A stretch of 64,000 nt of DNA from Adiantum capillus-veneris. Taxonomy: Eukaryota > Streptophyta > Polypodiopsida > Polypodiales > Pteridaceae. The stretch covers positions 49,529,898 to 49,593,897 of the forward strand of contig CM043970.1 in the NCBI GenBank assembly GCA_014529385.2, given 5' to 3'. The notes under the pieces are model-generated. The model did not search any database, was not told where the DNA came from, and was given only the letters and a program-made list of their open reading frames with translations. The translations under genes were made by a program, and so were the position numbers. Positions 1 through 11,815 of the stretch are shown here, piece by piece (the first letter of the stretch is position 1; each line of letters starts with the position of its first letter).

Positions 1-661
1 TAGAAAAATACAGACCTTTCCTTTGGTGATGCATGGCAAAGCTAAAGTATGGTATGAAGCTTTGGAAGGTGAGCCAAGGCAAGCGTGGCCAGCTCTACGG
101 GTGAGGTTTCTTCACGACTTTTGCAATGAGGCGTCCCGGTCGAGATGGATGCGAAGCTGAAGGCGCTTAAGCAAGATGTAAGTGAAGAGTTCAATCTGTT
201 TTTAGGTCATTTTGAAGAGTGTTGGACAAAATTAGCGACAACCACACAATTGGCTAATGGAAACTACTTTAGGCCGGACAAATTCATGGCGTGTCTGCGC
301 CCCAAGGTGTGAGAGAAAGTCGATTTTGAAAGCCCGAAAATTTACAATGGTGTGGTAGCAATTGTACGGTTGAAGAGCAGAAAGATAAAGAAGAAGATAA
401 AGCAGGGTGTGTTTGGCTACAAAGACAATGGCCCCTGTTCAACCGCAGAGGGAGGCTATGCATGAAGAAAATCACGGAACCAAGGTGTAGCTATTGTGCC
501 GCAAAATTGGGTACGCATGGTGCAAGATTTGTCCAAGAAAATGTTGCGGCTAAGTGTTATGGATAGAGGACAGCCAAGAGGAGGAAGGACAGGGCAAGGC
601 CGCTGTCAGGTAGGTACTACAATTGTGGAGAAGAGGGGCACTCTTCACTTGATGGTCCTCA

Positions 662-707
<46 letters not shown>

Positions 708-750
708 GCATTTACCCGCTATTTGGTAGAGGGCAAGGCCAAGGGCAATT
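1..750 (+). pseudogene. Ty3/gypsy Gag remnant (element H), broken
   Basis: Reading across several frames gives a retrotransposon Gag: a WYEALEG-like motif near 40-70, a stretch around 150-300 resembling the conserved capsid region, an in-frame stop near 310, and two decayed zinc knuckles. The first knuckle (about 485-540) starts CSYC but is frameshifted; the second (about 620-660) keeps YNCGEEGH but has lost its first and last Cys. The 5' end of the element lies outside the window. Gag packages element RNA into cytoplasmic particles; this copy cannot encode a whole one. The matching protease and integrase tail follow on the same strand. Confidence 0.7.
665..704 (+). repeat. (AG)20 microsatellite
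   Basis: An uninterrupted AG dinucleotide run inside the decayed gag. It reads as an Arg-Glu run and probably expanded after the element died. Confidence 0.95.
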
Positions 751-772
751 CAATGGTCCAAGAGAGCAAGGA

Positions 773-1980
773 GTGGAAAATCCTGTGCAGCCAGCTCCAC
801 CAAATGGAGGTGAGGTCCCAAGAATGAATATTATCGAGGTGGATAAGCAGGATATCGAGATCTTGGCTAATAAGAGAGCAAGAGTTGAGAGAGAGACGGA
901 AACAGAGCGCGAGACCAATACTCGCAAGGGTAAAGACAAGGTGTATGAAGGTAGAGAGCAACCTGAGCCTAGCAAAAGAAGAAGACGTCGCAAAATCAAG
1001 CTAGCAGATTTTCAATTAGGGTGTGGCCATCCCGAATACAACCTGGTAGTTGATGTTCAAAATCCAAAAGCAAACATTACTTTTGGTCAATTTTTAGCTT
1101 TAAATCCAAAATTGAGGAGGCAATGGTCCACAAGTGTTAGCACCAGCTGCCAAGAGCTAAGGGGAATGTGAAAGCGGTGCAAAACATGGCTTTGAGGGTA
1201 GGTAACCCCACTGATGTTCTTCCGTTGGTGGATGTTGTTATAGAAAAGAGAATGCAGGTACATGCCTACATAGACGGTGGAACGCAGGTTTGTGTCATGA
1301 CAGAAGCATCCATGAAAGAGACGGGGGTCAAGGCAGTAGTCAAGTCGAATGTGTGCATGAGGATGGCCAACAATACTAAAGCCAGGTGTTTGGGTGTGGC
1401 TCACGATGTGAAGGTCAAGGTGATGGGCATAGAGTGCATGATAGACTTTTTTGTGGTGAAGGCAGGAGATAATGCTTATCCAATCATTTTGGGTAGGCCA
1501 TGGCTTTTGGTGATAGGTGCTAAGCAAGATTGGGAGAGCAAAGTGTTCACCTTGCCTGACAAGGAGAAAGGAAGACAGATTGTGCTTGATTTGAAGACCA
1601 AGAAGAGCAATTCTTGTCCTATGGCAGTTAAAGATGAGGGCGACACGACGAGCTATGAGTACGAGACAGAGACAGGCTATAATGAAGGCTACACTAGCAC
1701 AGAGGAAGAGAAAAGCAAGGAGGATTTTCTAAACATTAATACAGATCTGTTTGGAGTCACTATAGAGGATTTTGGTGCAGATGAGCAAAGCAATGCTGAC
1801 CTTGATAAAGACGAAGTGTGGAGTGAATTTTTGTCTTGCTTGCTCAATGATGTGACGGTAGAGCAGGTGTTAGAAGGGAAAATGGAGTTAGATTGTGAAA
1901 GTGAGGTGGCAATTCCAAAGCTAGGAGATGATCAGCTTGGCCCAGTCTATGGTGAACAGGTTGAAGACTTGGCAGAGTAG
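773..1980 (+). pseudogene. Ty3/gypsy pre-protease linker and retropepsin-like domain (element H)
   Basis: Two overlapping frames. 773-1171 gives a basic linker followed by a conserved motif (ANITFGQFLALNPKLRR) that in plant gypsy elements comes just before the protease. 1168-1980 gives an aspartic-protease fold with YIDGGTQVCVM at the catalytic loop (DGG where DSG or DTG is usual), a flap region and IILGRPWL near the end, followed by an acidic tail. The frame change near 1160 and the altered catalytic loop suggest it is inactive. In a complete element RT would follow, but here it is missing. Confidence 0.75.
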
Positions 1981-2379
1981 GTTCTTGAAGCTAAAGAGCA
2001 GGGTATGGAGCCAGTGAGAGAGTCTTCAACTACCAGTTTACATAAAGAGTTATGCTTAGCCATGCGGTTGGTGGATGCAGATGACCAGGTGCAGGAGCTT
2101 GATGTTGTACTGTTGGTAAGTATGTTGTTAAAGGTTGCTTTGGAGATATCTTTACATCGACCGCAAGGCCTACTTGACGTGGGTTATGCTACAAAGTCTT
2201 TTCTGCCAGGCGGTTCAAATATGGTTAATGAAGAATCATGCTATGGAGGGCTTCATGAGAGGCTCATTCCATGGTCTACGGATGAGGTCAAAATGTGTAT
2301 GCATGTTTTGCAGTTAGGTGGAAAGTAGCAGAGGATCATGATATAAAGCAACAGGAGGAGCAAATGGGGAAGACCAAAC

Positions 2380-2633
2380 CAAGTTTTCCGGGTAGGGAGA
2401 TGCAAAAAGGGAGTTGGTTGATGAAGTATGAGTATTTCAAATCTAGAAAGAAGTGGATGGGCCCGTACAAAGTACAAAAAGCCTTTTCAAACGGGACCTA
2501 TCAGCTAGTAAGAGCAAATGGAAAGCTTCTTAGGAACAGGGTGAACGGTGTGTGGCTCAAGTTGTATTTTGAGAGGAATCTAGTGCCCAAGGTGCATCAA
2601 ATTGTAGTCAAGGGGGGTGGGAAACCCACCTAA
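2380..2633 (+). pseudogene. Integrase C-terminal fragment of a Ty3/gypsy element (element H)
   Basis: The peptide contains KKWMGPYKVQKAFSNGTYQL and RNRVNGVWLKLYF, the beta-barrel end of gypsy integrases that precedes the stop codon. Only about 400 bp separate it from the protease reading frame, so RT, RNase H and the integrase core are deleted. A G-rich run at 2608-2622 just before the stop could be the polypurine tract. Confidence 0.75.
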
Positions 2634-4285
2634 AGCATGCAATGTGTGAAAGAAAAAAAAGAGATTTTGTACATAGCCTGTACATAGGGTTCCGGTTTTT
2701 GCAAGTGCTTTCAGTTGTCAGTTTGGTGTGCCAGTTTTAAAGTTTTGTACATATGCTTTTGGTCGAACATAAATGTTCGATGAGGCGGTTGGGCAATGAT
2801 GGTGCATCCAAAGTTGGTCCGAGGTAGAAAGGGTTCTATGCCAGGCAAAGGCTGCAGGCAGGTGCAGTGCAGAGGGCTAGGACAGATACCAAGGTCCTGG
2901 GCAGCCAAAGGGTAGCAGGAATGTATGTCTAAAGCAGTTTTTTAGGCCGAAAGAGCTAAGCGATGGTCCAGATGGGATAGCAGGCGAAGGGGTTCAAAGT
3001 GCCGAGACAATGCTCTGAAATGTAGCGTTCGATGTTTTCTAGAAGTCGATCTAAACGGCTTGTCAAAAGGAGCCCCGGTGTGCAAGATATTGCAGTGCAA
3101 AGTTAGAAGGTTTAGTAGATCCCCGACGGGCAAAGCAGCTCGGGACAGGTGGCCCAGGTTAATGTCAACAGATAGATATGTCGAGCTCGAATTATGTAGC
3201 ACGCCTGTCTTCTCGGATTGCCAATCAAAGCTCTGGATAGTAAGTTATGGTCATCAAAAGATTTTCCAGGGGCCGGGAGCTTGCCCACTTGCCCGCATTG
3301 GAGGATGTGCACTCTGGCATCTTTAGGGCTTCGATAGGGTACATGCAGATAGAGTGGCTCATGTGGAGCCAACAGGGATTGACGGCTCATGAATTTGAGC
3401 CCCGAGCACCAAGCTACGGCCTGGGGAAGCCTAAAGCAGTTGGGAGTGAAGCGGGGGCGGATGATTTTTTAGAGTTTTGGTCGCCTCAGAAAGGGGGCCC
3501 GAGAAGATTAAAATGCGGCAAGCACGAGGAAAGTCAAAACCAAGAGCCAGGATGATCAGGAAATTTTTTTACTCCGGGCATTGGATTCTCAAGCAGCATA
3601 GGTGGAACTCTAAAGAGGACAAAATTTGGGCCTTCTAAAAGACTTTTGAGCAAGTTTTGTGAGAATAAAGGGAGTCTCCAAGGGAAAACCGTCGCAATGC
3701 ACCACGTGGCATGGGTTAGTCCCGTATGCGCAAGACGGGCTCAAGATCGCGTGGTATATGACCTGGGGCGGGACCTAACGGGAAAACATGTGAGAGAGTA
3801 AGCTCTCCAAGTGCATGGCGATGGCGGCCCTGTGGGGCACTGCTTCGGCTCCGCGTTGGAGGTGCTAGATGGTGCACAGGGTGGCGGTTGGCGACTTTTG
3901 GCCAATACCGACGGCGAACGACGGATGGAAGACGGCTCAGGGGCGGAAGCGGTGTTGATGATGTGGCAAGGCACCGATTGGAGGCCGAGCTCACACGGGC
4001 GGCCGCACTGAGAGGCATTTTGAAGGCAAAGGGGGAGGGCATTAGCGACATCGCTAATGCCTCCCTGGCGTGAGATAGAGACGCGGCCCATTTCAAGGCC
4101 AAGCAAGCAAACACCGACAAAGCAAAGGCAAGGGCAAGCAAGCCTAAAGGGGCACCAGGTGCAAAATCAAGCAAGCCTTTCCAAGGCCGAGCATGGTAGG
4201 ACCAAAGAGAGGGTAGGAGGACTGGTGGGAGCCGGACAAAGATAGTCCAAGGGAAAGCTAAAGAAGCAGTGCAAGATAGCCCCCC

Positions 4286-4343
4286 CAAAGGGGTAAAAAA
4301 ATAAAGAAGAGATACAAAGGGGTAAAAAAATAAAGAAGAAATA
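4286..4343 (+). repeat. 29-bp tandem repeat, two copies
   Basis: Two adjacent copies of a unit beginning CAAAGGGGTAAAAAAATAAA, nearly identical, in noncoding DNA. Confidence 0.85.
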
Positions 4344-4383
4344 AAAAATAAAAAACCCTAGGGGGCAATAGCGACCTCGCTAA

Positions 4384-4385
<2 letters not shown>

Positions 4386-4421
<36 letters not shown>
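4386..4421 (+). repeat. Poly-C homopolymer (C36)
   Basis: Thirty-six consecutive C residues, preceded by a motif (GCGAC-TCGCTAATGCC) also seen near 4046-4066. Shorter C runs occur at 4798-4810 (C13) and 24235-24258 (C24). Exact lengths are unreliable in most sequencing chemistries. Confidence 0.9.
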
Positions 4422-4423
<2 letters not shown>

Positions 4424-4523
4424 GTGCAAAGAGAGCAAGAGAAAGCAGAGGGAAGCAAGGCGGCTACTTCCTCCCAGAGATGCCAAATGTGAATGCCAGA
4501 TGGGCCAATAAGCGGGTAGTTTT

Positions 4524-4572
4524 AAAAGCCCCCACCTATAAAAGTTAAATTTTAATCAAATTAGGGGCTTTT
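4524..4572. other. Inverted repeat around a TATA-like sequence
   Basis: AAAAGCCCC at 4524-4532 pairs with GGGGCTTTT at 4564-4572, giving a perfect 9-bp stem. The loop contains CTATAAAAG. It could be a promoter element of an unrecognised LTR or chance; there is no coding context. Confidence 0.4.
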
Positions 4573-6695
4573 TTGTGCCATTTGAAGCCTGCAAAGTGGA
4601 TTTCTCTGACAAAACTATCCCTTTGTACTTTTTTCTTGAAAATGGCTATGGTGATGGTAGTGCAAGCCTTTGTACATGCCTTTTGAAGTGCAATCAAGCC
4701 ATTGTTGCCCCGTCTTGCTGTCGTTTGCCCTTCCCCCCTTCTCTTTCTCCTGCTCTCATGTTTCCATTCGGTACCGGCATTGTGGATGTGTGTGCCGCCC
4801 CCCCCCCCCCGGGACCAATGCTGTTTTGTGCGAGAGAGTGAAATTGAGTGGCTGTATGTGCGTGTAAGGGTGGAGACAGACCGTGGCAGTAGGTGTGCAT
4901 AGTGTGGTGGATTTGTGGACCGTGTAAGCAGAGGAAATTGAGCAGGCGGTGGTCTGCTAGGGTGTAGTGTTTCTTTGAAGGTGTTTTTTTAGAGGATAGG
5001 GGTGTTGTGGATACCCTGAGCTATAGAGAGGCCCCTTGTGTTTGTGCCAGGCGTGTTCCCCCATTCCCCCTCTCCAACGTGCATCGTGTATAGAAAGTAA
5101 TGGATTCTGAAATGGAGTGCTTTGAGATGATTTGAGGAATCACTGTGACAAATTTTGTGATTTTTGGTAACCTTTTGTCCCAATCCCCATCGAATATGGA
5201 TTTGTATAAGCAAAAATGGGTTAAAAATGACTCAAAATTGTTAAAAAAGTGGTCAAATTTGGTCCAAATTGGTCAATTTTTGACACATCAGCTCACATGC
5301 CGTGGAAAAAAAAGGGGGGGGTGCTTGCTGAAGTGAAAAAATAGAGATTTCAATTCTTTGAGAGAGGGAGCCAAGAGGATTCATGGTGGTGTGTGTGTGC
5401 AGTCCCACACCCGTTTGTCGCATGGTTTCTCTTCTTCCCTACCTTTGAAGAGTGAGATACACCTTTCTCTTAAAGAACTCATGTTACATACTGGTGGGTT
5501 CTTGTTTTATAAGCAGAATCTTAGCCGATACCTTAATCCTATTGCGCGCTCTAAAATCCCATCTGCACATTCCAAAATCAGTGATCGAACACAGGCAGGC
5601 AGAACGAAGACGCCGAGTGCAGCTTCCCTAGCCACCACACTTTCCTGCAACGTTGATACCAAGGCCGTATTTAAAAAAACAAAACACAAACACCACAGTC
5701 CCTCCTCGCATGTCGCCATCCCGTGCTCACTCTTGTTGCGACTTACTCTCCAAACCTTGCTGCGTCTGACTCCAACCCCTGTTGCTCCTGCCGCCATCGC
5801 CATTCCTTGCTCTTGTCGCACTTGGCCTCATTCTTCCTCTTTCGCAACCTGCAGTCTCAAAGGATCTCCTAAGATTCGTATCAATAGGCATTTTTTTTAA
5901 ATCGTTAGCACATACTCTTGTCAATTTTATGTTTATGGATCATCTTGGGTGCTCTATGATTGAGCTTTTTTCCATGGTCATGGTGTTTTGGTGAAGAAGA
6001 TAGAGGCGTTTTCTACATAGTCTGTGGGTGTGAGTGTGCCATTGGGGTTGACTGTGTAAGGCAGAGTAGGAGAGATTTGGGAATTGAGTTGAGTGTGAGA
6101 GGATATGAGTATGTATCTTTGTTGGCTAAACTTTTGATTACCTTGGGAGGACCTTCACACGGCTTGGTTGGCGTCTGTTGTGGTCCCAAGCCTGATCGTC
6201 ACCGACTCTCTACACGCATCATATTGGGTTGGCGGGAGCTTGAAATCCCCAGAAGTTGCCTCTTGATTTGAGTGAAGAAGGAATTATTTGGGTGAGTTTC
6301 CTCTACCATTTGGGTGTGTGAGTATCCATTCCAAGCTGCAAGTAGGCTATGCTATAGAGGTGATATGCTTTCGGCCCTCCTTGTCACTTTTTGGTGTCCC
6401 CACCCAGAGGAGGGCAAGAACTCTATGCATACTTTTGAATTGTAGTTATTGGAGTTGATTATGTATATGGTTGGTGGGTCCTTTGGGACAACTGCCTATG
6501 TATGTGCAAATTGTGGACAGTAATTGAGGTGGTAATTGAATTGGATTGCAGCCTTTGTTGAGGGTTGTGAGGTTTTGTGAAGCTAAGCACTGGGGGCCGG
6601 GTTACCTAGTGTGAGGTGAATTTGGTATTGAACCAATTTATCGACATCCCTTACCCTATCGACGTCACATGTAAGTGATTTTGTGGTGGACAAAG

Positions 6696-7690
6696 ATGGC
6701 GCAAAGCTTTCCTGAATTTCATGGATTGCCACGTGAAGATGCTAATGCATTTGTGGAAAATATTGAAGTGGAATCTTTACTACATGGCATACAAGATTCT
6801 ATTGTTATGCTGTGTCTTTTTTGTTACACCTTGCAAGGTGATGCAAGGGGGTGGTGCAAGATTTTGAGGCCCAAGCTCAAGCACAAAATCCACCAATTGT
6901 GCTTGATTACAAGCTAGTTAAGCAAGCTTTTTTGAGTCACTTTAGAGAAGGAGAGGAGTCAGATACTATCTGGCATGAGATTCTAAATCATATGAAAAAG
7001 GAGAATCAAATGTGATGATTACTTGAATCAGGTTACACGTGTTTGGGATCGTTGGTGTGTATCTCTTGGAGATGAGACTCCACCAACCATATTAAAGAAG
7101 AACTGTTTTATTGCCAACCTCAAAGGGAGTTTAAAGCTCAAAGTGGAGTTAAGGAGACCAGTCACTTTTGAAGAATCGATAACCATAGCCAGACAAAAGG
7201 AGTGGAAGACACAACGATTAAGTGAATATGGAATAATTATGGATCATGCAGTGGAAAGAAGGGGAGATGAGAGAGAAGTTCAAGCGAATGGAGGCCAGGG
7301 TGAACAAGGAGCCCATAGGAAAATGGTTACGGAACAAATGCAATGAAATATGGAAAACATAATAAATAAGATGCAATAATTGCGCCTAAATGTTGTTGGA
7401 GGTGGATGTGGTAGAGGTGGTTATGCTAGAGGTGCTCCACCACAAGGGGGAAGAGGGGGACCTCAAAAATATAAAGCTCAACCACCTATTGGAAATCTTG
7501 GATGTGGACGTGGACGTGGTGTATCTTGGTAGAACATTTATTGCAACATGCTACAATTGTGAAGAGCTTGGACATATTAGCACTCATTGTGGGCTTCCCC
7601 AGAACTTACCAAATAGAGCCATTGATTTTTCTTTGGACATAAGGCTAGTGGTTAAGCAAGTTCTGGAGTGTGGAGAAACAAAATTTCAAA
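6696..7690 (+). pseudogene. Decayed Ty3/gypsy Gag with zinc knuckle
   Basis: The ATG at 6696 opens a frame starting MAQSFPEFHGLPREDANAF, a typical gypsy Gag start, followed by LQGDARGWCK. The frame breaks near 6905, continues in a second frame to about 7015 (KLVKQAFLSHFREGEE), then in a third from 7020 (DDYLNQVTRVWDRW). An RGG-rich stretch (7391-7530) precedes an intact CCHC knuckle, CYNCEELGHISTHC, near 7551-7592. No protease or RT follows, so this is an isolated Gag piece. At least three frame changes make it non-functional. Confidence 0.75.
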
Positions 7691-8046
7691 ATTGAAGGGC
7701 CTTTGTTTGCAAGTGAAGCAATTGCTTTGGAGCATCATGCATGTTAATCGGTCCCAAATCCAAGACAAGCATCTTGAGGAACTACCCCTTAAATTCCAAT
7801 TTGCAAAATCATACTACATACCTTTATCTTCTACACAGCACACATACTTATTAGACTGCAATCGTTTTTTGCAAGTATTTACTTGGTGAAATGAAGGCCC
7901 TTTTTTTCAAATTAGGTAGCACATTCGTCCACGTAAAGCAATTGTTCAACGTTGGATTACTGTCATGATCATACGGCTTGATTGCCGCCATGATCATAGC
8001 TTTTCAATCTACGATGTTCATAGTTTACTTGGCACATCGCATCCTT

Positions 8047-8547
8047 GAAATGCATTGATTGCAGGATATGCCCAACAATGGCATGCAAGGCCATCAAGCT
8101 TTTCAATCTGTGCAACTCTCAATTTACTGGTGCATCCCAATTTTTCAATCTGCGTTGCTCTCAATTTACGGGTACATTGCATCCTTGGAACACACTGATT
8201 GCAAGATATGGCCAACAGGGGATGACAGGACGGCTTGGAAGCTTTGAGGTGTTTTCAACGTGTGAGAAGAGAGACCATCTCTCAAGATGCAATCACCTAT
8301 GCTTTCGTGCTTGATACTACCTTGGTTGATTGTTTGACATGTATGCCAAACGTGGTATCACAAAGCTTGCTTCAAGAGCTTCTTGTCCGGAATGTTGTCT
8401 CTTAGAGTGCATTTTTTGTGCAATTTTCCCAAACGTGACAGGGCCAGGAAGCTCTGGGCTATTTTCAAAAGATTCAAAGAGACGGGATGGCATCTCTCCA
8501 TATGCAATCACCTACGTACACTTGCATCTTAAAGGTATGTGGTCCAA
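8047..8547 (+). pseudogene. Pentatricopeptide repeat (PPR) pseudogene fragment
   Basis: Several degraded PPR motifs can be read. Near 8047-8100: NALIAGYAQQWHARPSS. Near 8170-8250: WNTLIARYGQQG. In one frame from 8259: DAITYAFVLDTT, LLVRNVVS, a stop, then QGQEALGYFQKIQRDGM. At the end, [14 protein letters not shown] in another frame. These match the plant PLS-type PPR pattern (VSWNALIAGYAQ...AL..F..M...G..PDAITY). Functional relatives bind organellar RNA in mitochondria or plastids. At least two stops and two frame changes make this a dead fragment. The homology stops abruptly at about 8547, where an HSP70 fragment begins on the opposite strand. Confidence 0.72.
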
Positions 8548-8892
8548 ACCATAAGCAATCATTGTGGCAACGGGTTCATTGATGATACTCAACACATTCA
8601 AGTCGGTAATGACACCAGCATCCTTGGTGACATGCCTCTGGGAATCATTGAAATATGTAGACATCATAATCATGGCATTCTTAATTGTGGCACCCAAAAA
8701 TAGCTCAACAATTTCTTTTATCTTGATCAACACCATAGAAGATATTTTCTCTATAGAAAACTACTTTTCTTCACTTTGTAGTGCACTTTAATCAATGGCT
8801 TGTCACCAGGCATAGCAATTATCTTGAAAGGCCACAACTTCGCATCACTCTGCACACAAGGATCTATCGTCATCCAATGAGACACTTGGCAT
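8542..8892 (-). pseudogene. HSP70 ATPase-domain pseudogene fragment
   Basis: On the minus strand the sequence reads DAKCLIG, a frame change, then DPCVQSDAKLWPFKII, GDKPLIKV, a stop, then [33 protein letters not shown] and [14 protein letters not shown]. This is the first part of the HSP70/HSC70 nucleotide-binding domain, roughly residues 70-190 of a normal 650-residue cytosolic chaperone. Immediately upstream of the DAK codons is TTTCTTTCATAG, a good 3' splice site, at the place where many plant HSC70 genes carry their intron. The piece therefore looks copied from genomic DNA rather than mRNA. With a frameshift, a stop and both ends missing, it is not functional. Confidence 0.85.
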
Positions 8893-11150
8893 CTATGAAA
8901 GAAACCAATAGAAAGAGCAAGTCAGCTACATTTTTCCCCAGCAAAGAGTGTCGATACAGAGCTAGCACAAGAGTTACAAGACGTACAATAGCCTCCGACA
9001 AGTAACTACTTGCCACACATACATACATAGACACAACAAAACACACAAGTGTCCATGGTCCATGCAGAGCACCAGCCTTACATCGCTGCCCCAAGTAAAA
9101 GAAAGCACCACCATCAGCCTTGATGTCGTTGAAAAAAGAAAATAATCTGATCTTTCCCCTTTGGCAGGGTCTCGTCTCGTCTTCACAGGAGTTGTCATGG
9201 TGGCTGACGAACTTCCATGGTGGATCAAAGACTCAACTGAGAAGCTCTTGCGATTACGGGCTACGAGGAGGCTAAGTCAACCTCAGTCTAGTGCACAACA
9301 GCTAGTGGTGTGCACTAGATTTTGTGTTTCTGAGTTGCAAACTGGAGTAGGCAGTGCTTGTCTCTCTCTCAAGGGAGGAGGTTGCAAGTGATTTGGAAGA
9401 GACTTACCAGCAGTGCCAAGCAAATCCAGGCTATTGTTTCACCCCCCTGTATCCACGCCATGGCCATCTGATAGCTCTCCACACGATTTGGCTGCCAACA
9501 AGCGGAAATTGGTGCAATATATTAAAGCCATGTGCCACATATCCTTTGTCGGACGTACAAGAAGCGCACTCTACTGAATGGTACCACTGACATCTGAGAG
9601 ATCCCCTTACCAGAGCTGCCTCGATTCTATTGAATGATGGCACCAACATCTGTGGCATCCCCTTACCACGTGCTGCTGGGGTCTATAGGACCCACCTCTA
9701 GTACATTGTGTTTTCAAATACACACGACATTGCACAAGTAGATGACATTGCTTTAAACCTTGGTCCATAGCTGGTTGAAAGGAGACGATGAGCATGGTGG
9801 AGGTGCTACCACAACGCTCAAAACCACTGCACTCGCCTACCTAATTTGGACAGGCCTGACACCCGTCACCTCTTCGGTAGAAGCTACCTTTTCAACCGAA
9901 GACAGTTGCTGATGATCGAGATATCTAAACTGCAATTTATAAGATGGCTCATGGCAACCACGTGCTTCACTAGGTTCCAGTGGGGCTTTTAAACTAAGAA
10001 CTCATCATTACAATAAACCCGACACCGTCTATGCCGTACAATATAAAGTTCCCTTCGCTTCTATTTAAGCTTAATGAATAACCTGCATCTTTTGTATTTG
10101 TCTTGACTCTTGTTTTGTGTCTGACAGAGAGGACATATATTCAGAAAAGTGGGCATTTCGATTGCACAAGCACAACTCGACAACATTGCAAGGTATGTTA
10201 TCTGTATCCAATTTCCTATGCCTATACGTTTGCTTGAGGCAACACATAAATGCTACGGGGCAGGGTACGAGTTCCATTTCTTATAATTTTGAAAGAGACC
10301 AGAGTGCCAACTCTCCACCATACTTTTGTATGGCACTTCTGCATGACGTGCATTGTATATTTAGCATTTTCACTTTGTGTCTAATTGCAAAAGGAAATGT
10401 TTAATTATTCACATTTCTTTTACATAGCTTAACTTTAAAATGTCCTCTGCCTTGCACAATTGGACGAGACCCGTACACGATTACCAGGTCGGTAGTGCAT
10501 TTCAATTTTTAGTCTATCGATGCTTTCTGTATTTTTTGAGTGTGTCAATGTTTCCTTGAGTTTAGTTTAGCCACATGTTTCCCTCACTAGTGCATGCTCA
10601 ATCTCGATCATTGAATCTATGTATCAAGTAGACACGCACTTATTTTCTCACAGTTTGGCAATTCAAGTTATGTATTACAGTACTCAATGCACTCTGCTCA
10701 TATTTACTTTATTCCGAGGTGGTTGATGTGAATCTATGTACATCCTTGTTTAGCAATGTATTTTATATATTGCAGCCCAACATTCTCCTTTGCATAACCG
10801 TTTTGTAGTATGAGGAGAACCCTTTATCCTAGCATTTTCCTCCTCAAATATGTTTTGCACTAGATTGTGTGATCGATAGCCAAGACTCCTCGCAACTGCG
10901 ACATCTCTTAGGCTCTATGAGAACCAAGTAAATAAGAGAAAATTGACTACGCTTGATTTGGAGAATAAATACACATGCATTTCATTTATAAAAGTTCATC
11001 AATGTCATGAAATTGGATCATTTTAAAGACAACTAGAGAGCTGATTGGTCATCATATACGCAATTCTTTTTAAATAATTCATCAATGCGCTTTGTAATTC
11101 GTTTACGTCATTGTTAGATGCTTGGTGTCAATCTCTGTATGTTTTGTTTT
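8893..11150. other. Noncoding stretch, no gene recognised
   Basis: I see no convincing exon here. Small stretches look splice-site bounded (for example about 10126-10192, between TCTGACAG and GTATGT), but their peptides match no family I know. A 10-bp hairpin lies at 9288-9318. A short peptide near 9865-9915 resembles the end of hAT transposases too weakly to call. Confidence 0.5.
9288..9318. other. Perfect 10-bp inverted repeat (hairpin)
   Basis: CTAGTGCACA at 9288-9297 pairs with TGTGCACTAG at 9309-9318 across an 11-nt loop. It is not followed by a T run and lies in apparently noncoding DNA. Its function is unknown. Confidence 0.6.
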
Positions 11151-11153
11151 TTT

Positions 11154-11213
11154 GTTTTGTTTTTGGAATCGGATAGGACACGCCCGGCCGCTCCCCCTCA
11201 TACACCAAAAAAG
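11154..11213 (+). repeat. Left arm of a degenerate inverted repeat flanking the lipase gene
   Basis: About 58 bp, from a GTTTTGTTTTT run through CCCGGCCGCTCC to CTCATACACC and an A run. The reverse complement of 14853-14911 matches over the same span with scattered differences. The two arms lie about 3.7 kb apart and bracket the lipase-like gene. Confidence 0.65.
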
Positions 11214-11661
11214 GTATACAAGAAGAATGACCAGGACTATGCACCCAGAAATAGAAGGCAGACGCTTTTGTCACTAGTTTCCTTTGGACTACGAGAGTTC
11301 AAAATTATCTACACTCTTAGGGCCATGACTAATCCCTTGAGAGACCCACTCGCCACTTGGATTTGAGCGTGACAACGATCAAGTACCTCCGTTCAGAGGC
11401 CCAGGTACTGTATGTATGTTCTCTTAGGTTCTATAGCAACACGCACCAAGCAAGACTAGTTGGATGGGTATGGATGGTAAAATTGCAATTTTGCAATTAA
11501 TGTAAAGGAACCACGCAAAAAAGACACGGGCCAAGGTACGTTTTAAAGGTGGCTGTACATTCGTCATGCCTTTCAAAACTACATTGTCTGAAAGGAGAGG
11601 CAGACCCAGAGTACTTTGTGACTTCTTTGCTGTTACATTATACAGCAATGTAGCTTGCATG

Positions 11662-11670
<9 letters not shown>

Positions 11671-11700
<30 letters not shown>

Positions 11701-11783
11701 CGACAGCTGATCATCTAGAGGACTCTGATAAAATGAAGGCTAGAGGGTAGCTCTGTGAGTGTGCACGAGAGAGAGAGAGAGAG
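11671..11783 (+). promoter_or_regulatory. GA-rich promoter/5'UTR tracts before the lipase-like gene
   Basis: Two (GA)n runs, at about 11671-11693 and 11768-11783, lie within 150 bp of the chosen start codon. GA tracts near plant transcription starts are known binding sites for BPC/GAGA factors. A regulatory role here is an inference. Confidence 0.4.
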
Positions 11784-11815
11784 GGAGAGTGTGTGTGTGG
11801 AGCAGGCACCCAGAT

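Larger units (their letters stand above)
2640..6690. other. Long noncoding stretch, no gene recognised
   Basis: The short open frames here show no recognisable domain or codon pattern. Part may be the 3' LTR of the preceding element and part the LTR and leader of the gag at 6696, but I found no matching LTR pair. Visible structure is limited to homopolymers, a 29-bp tandem repeat and a hairpin, listed separately. A weak primer-site-like TTGGTATTGAAC lies at 6622-6633, before the gag start. Confidence 0.5.

Noticed and set aside
5358-5900. 180-residue plus-strand frame
   Set aside because: No domain, no codon pattern and no plausible promoter or homology; it lies in noncoding DNA, likely a chance frame.
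9860-9960. Peptide TPVTSSVEATFST resembling the hAT transposase C-terminus
   Set aside because: Only about 13 residues match, with stops right after and no other transposase motif or terminal inverted repeats nearby.
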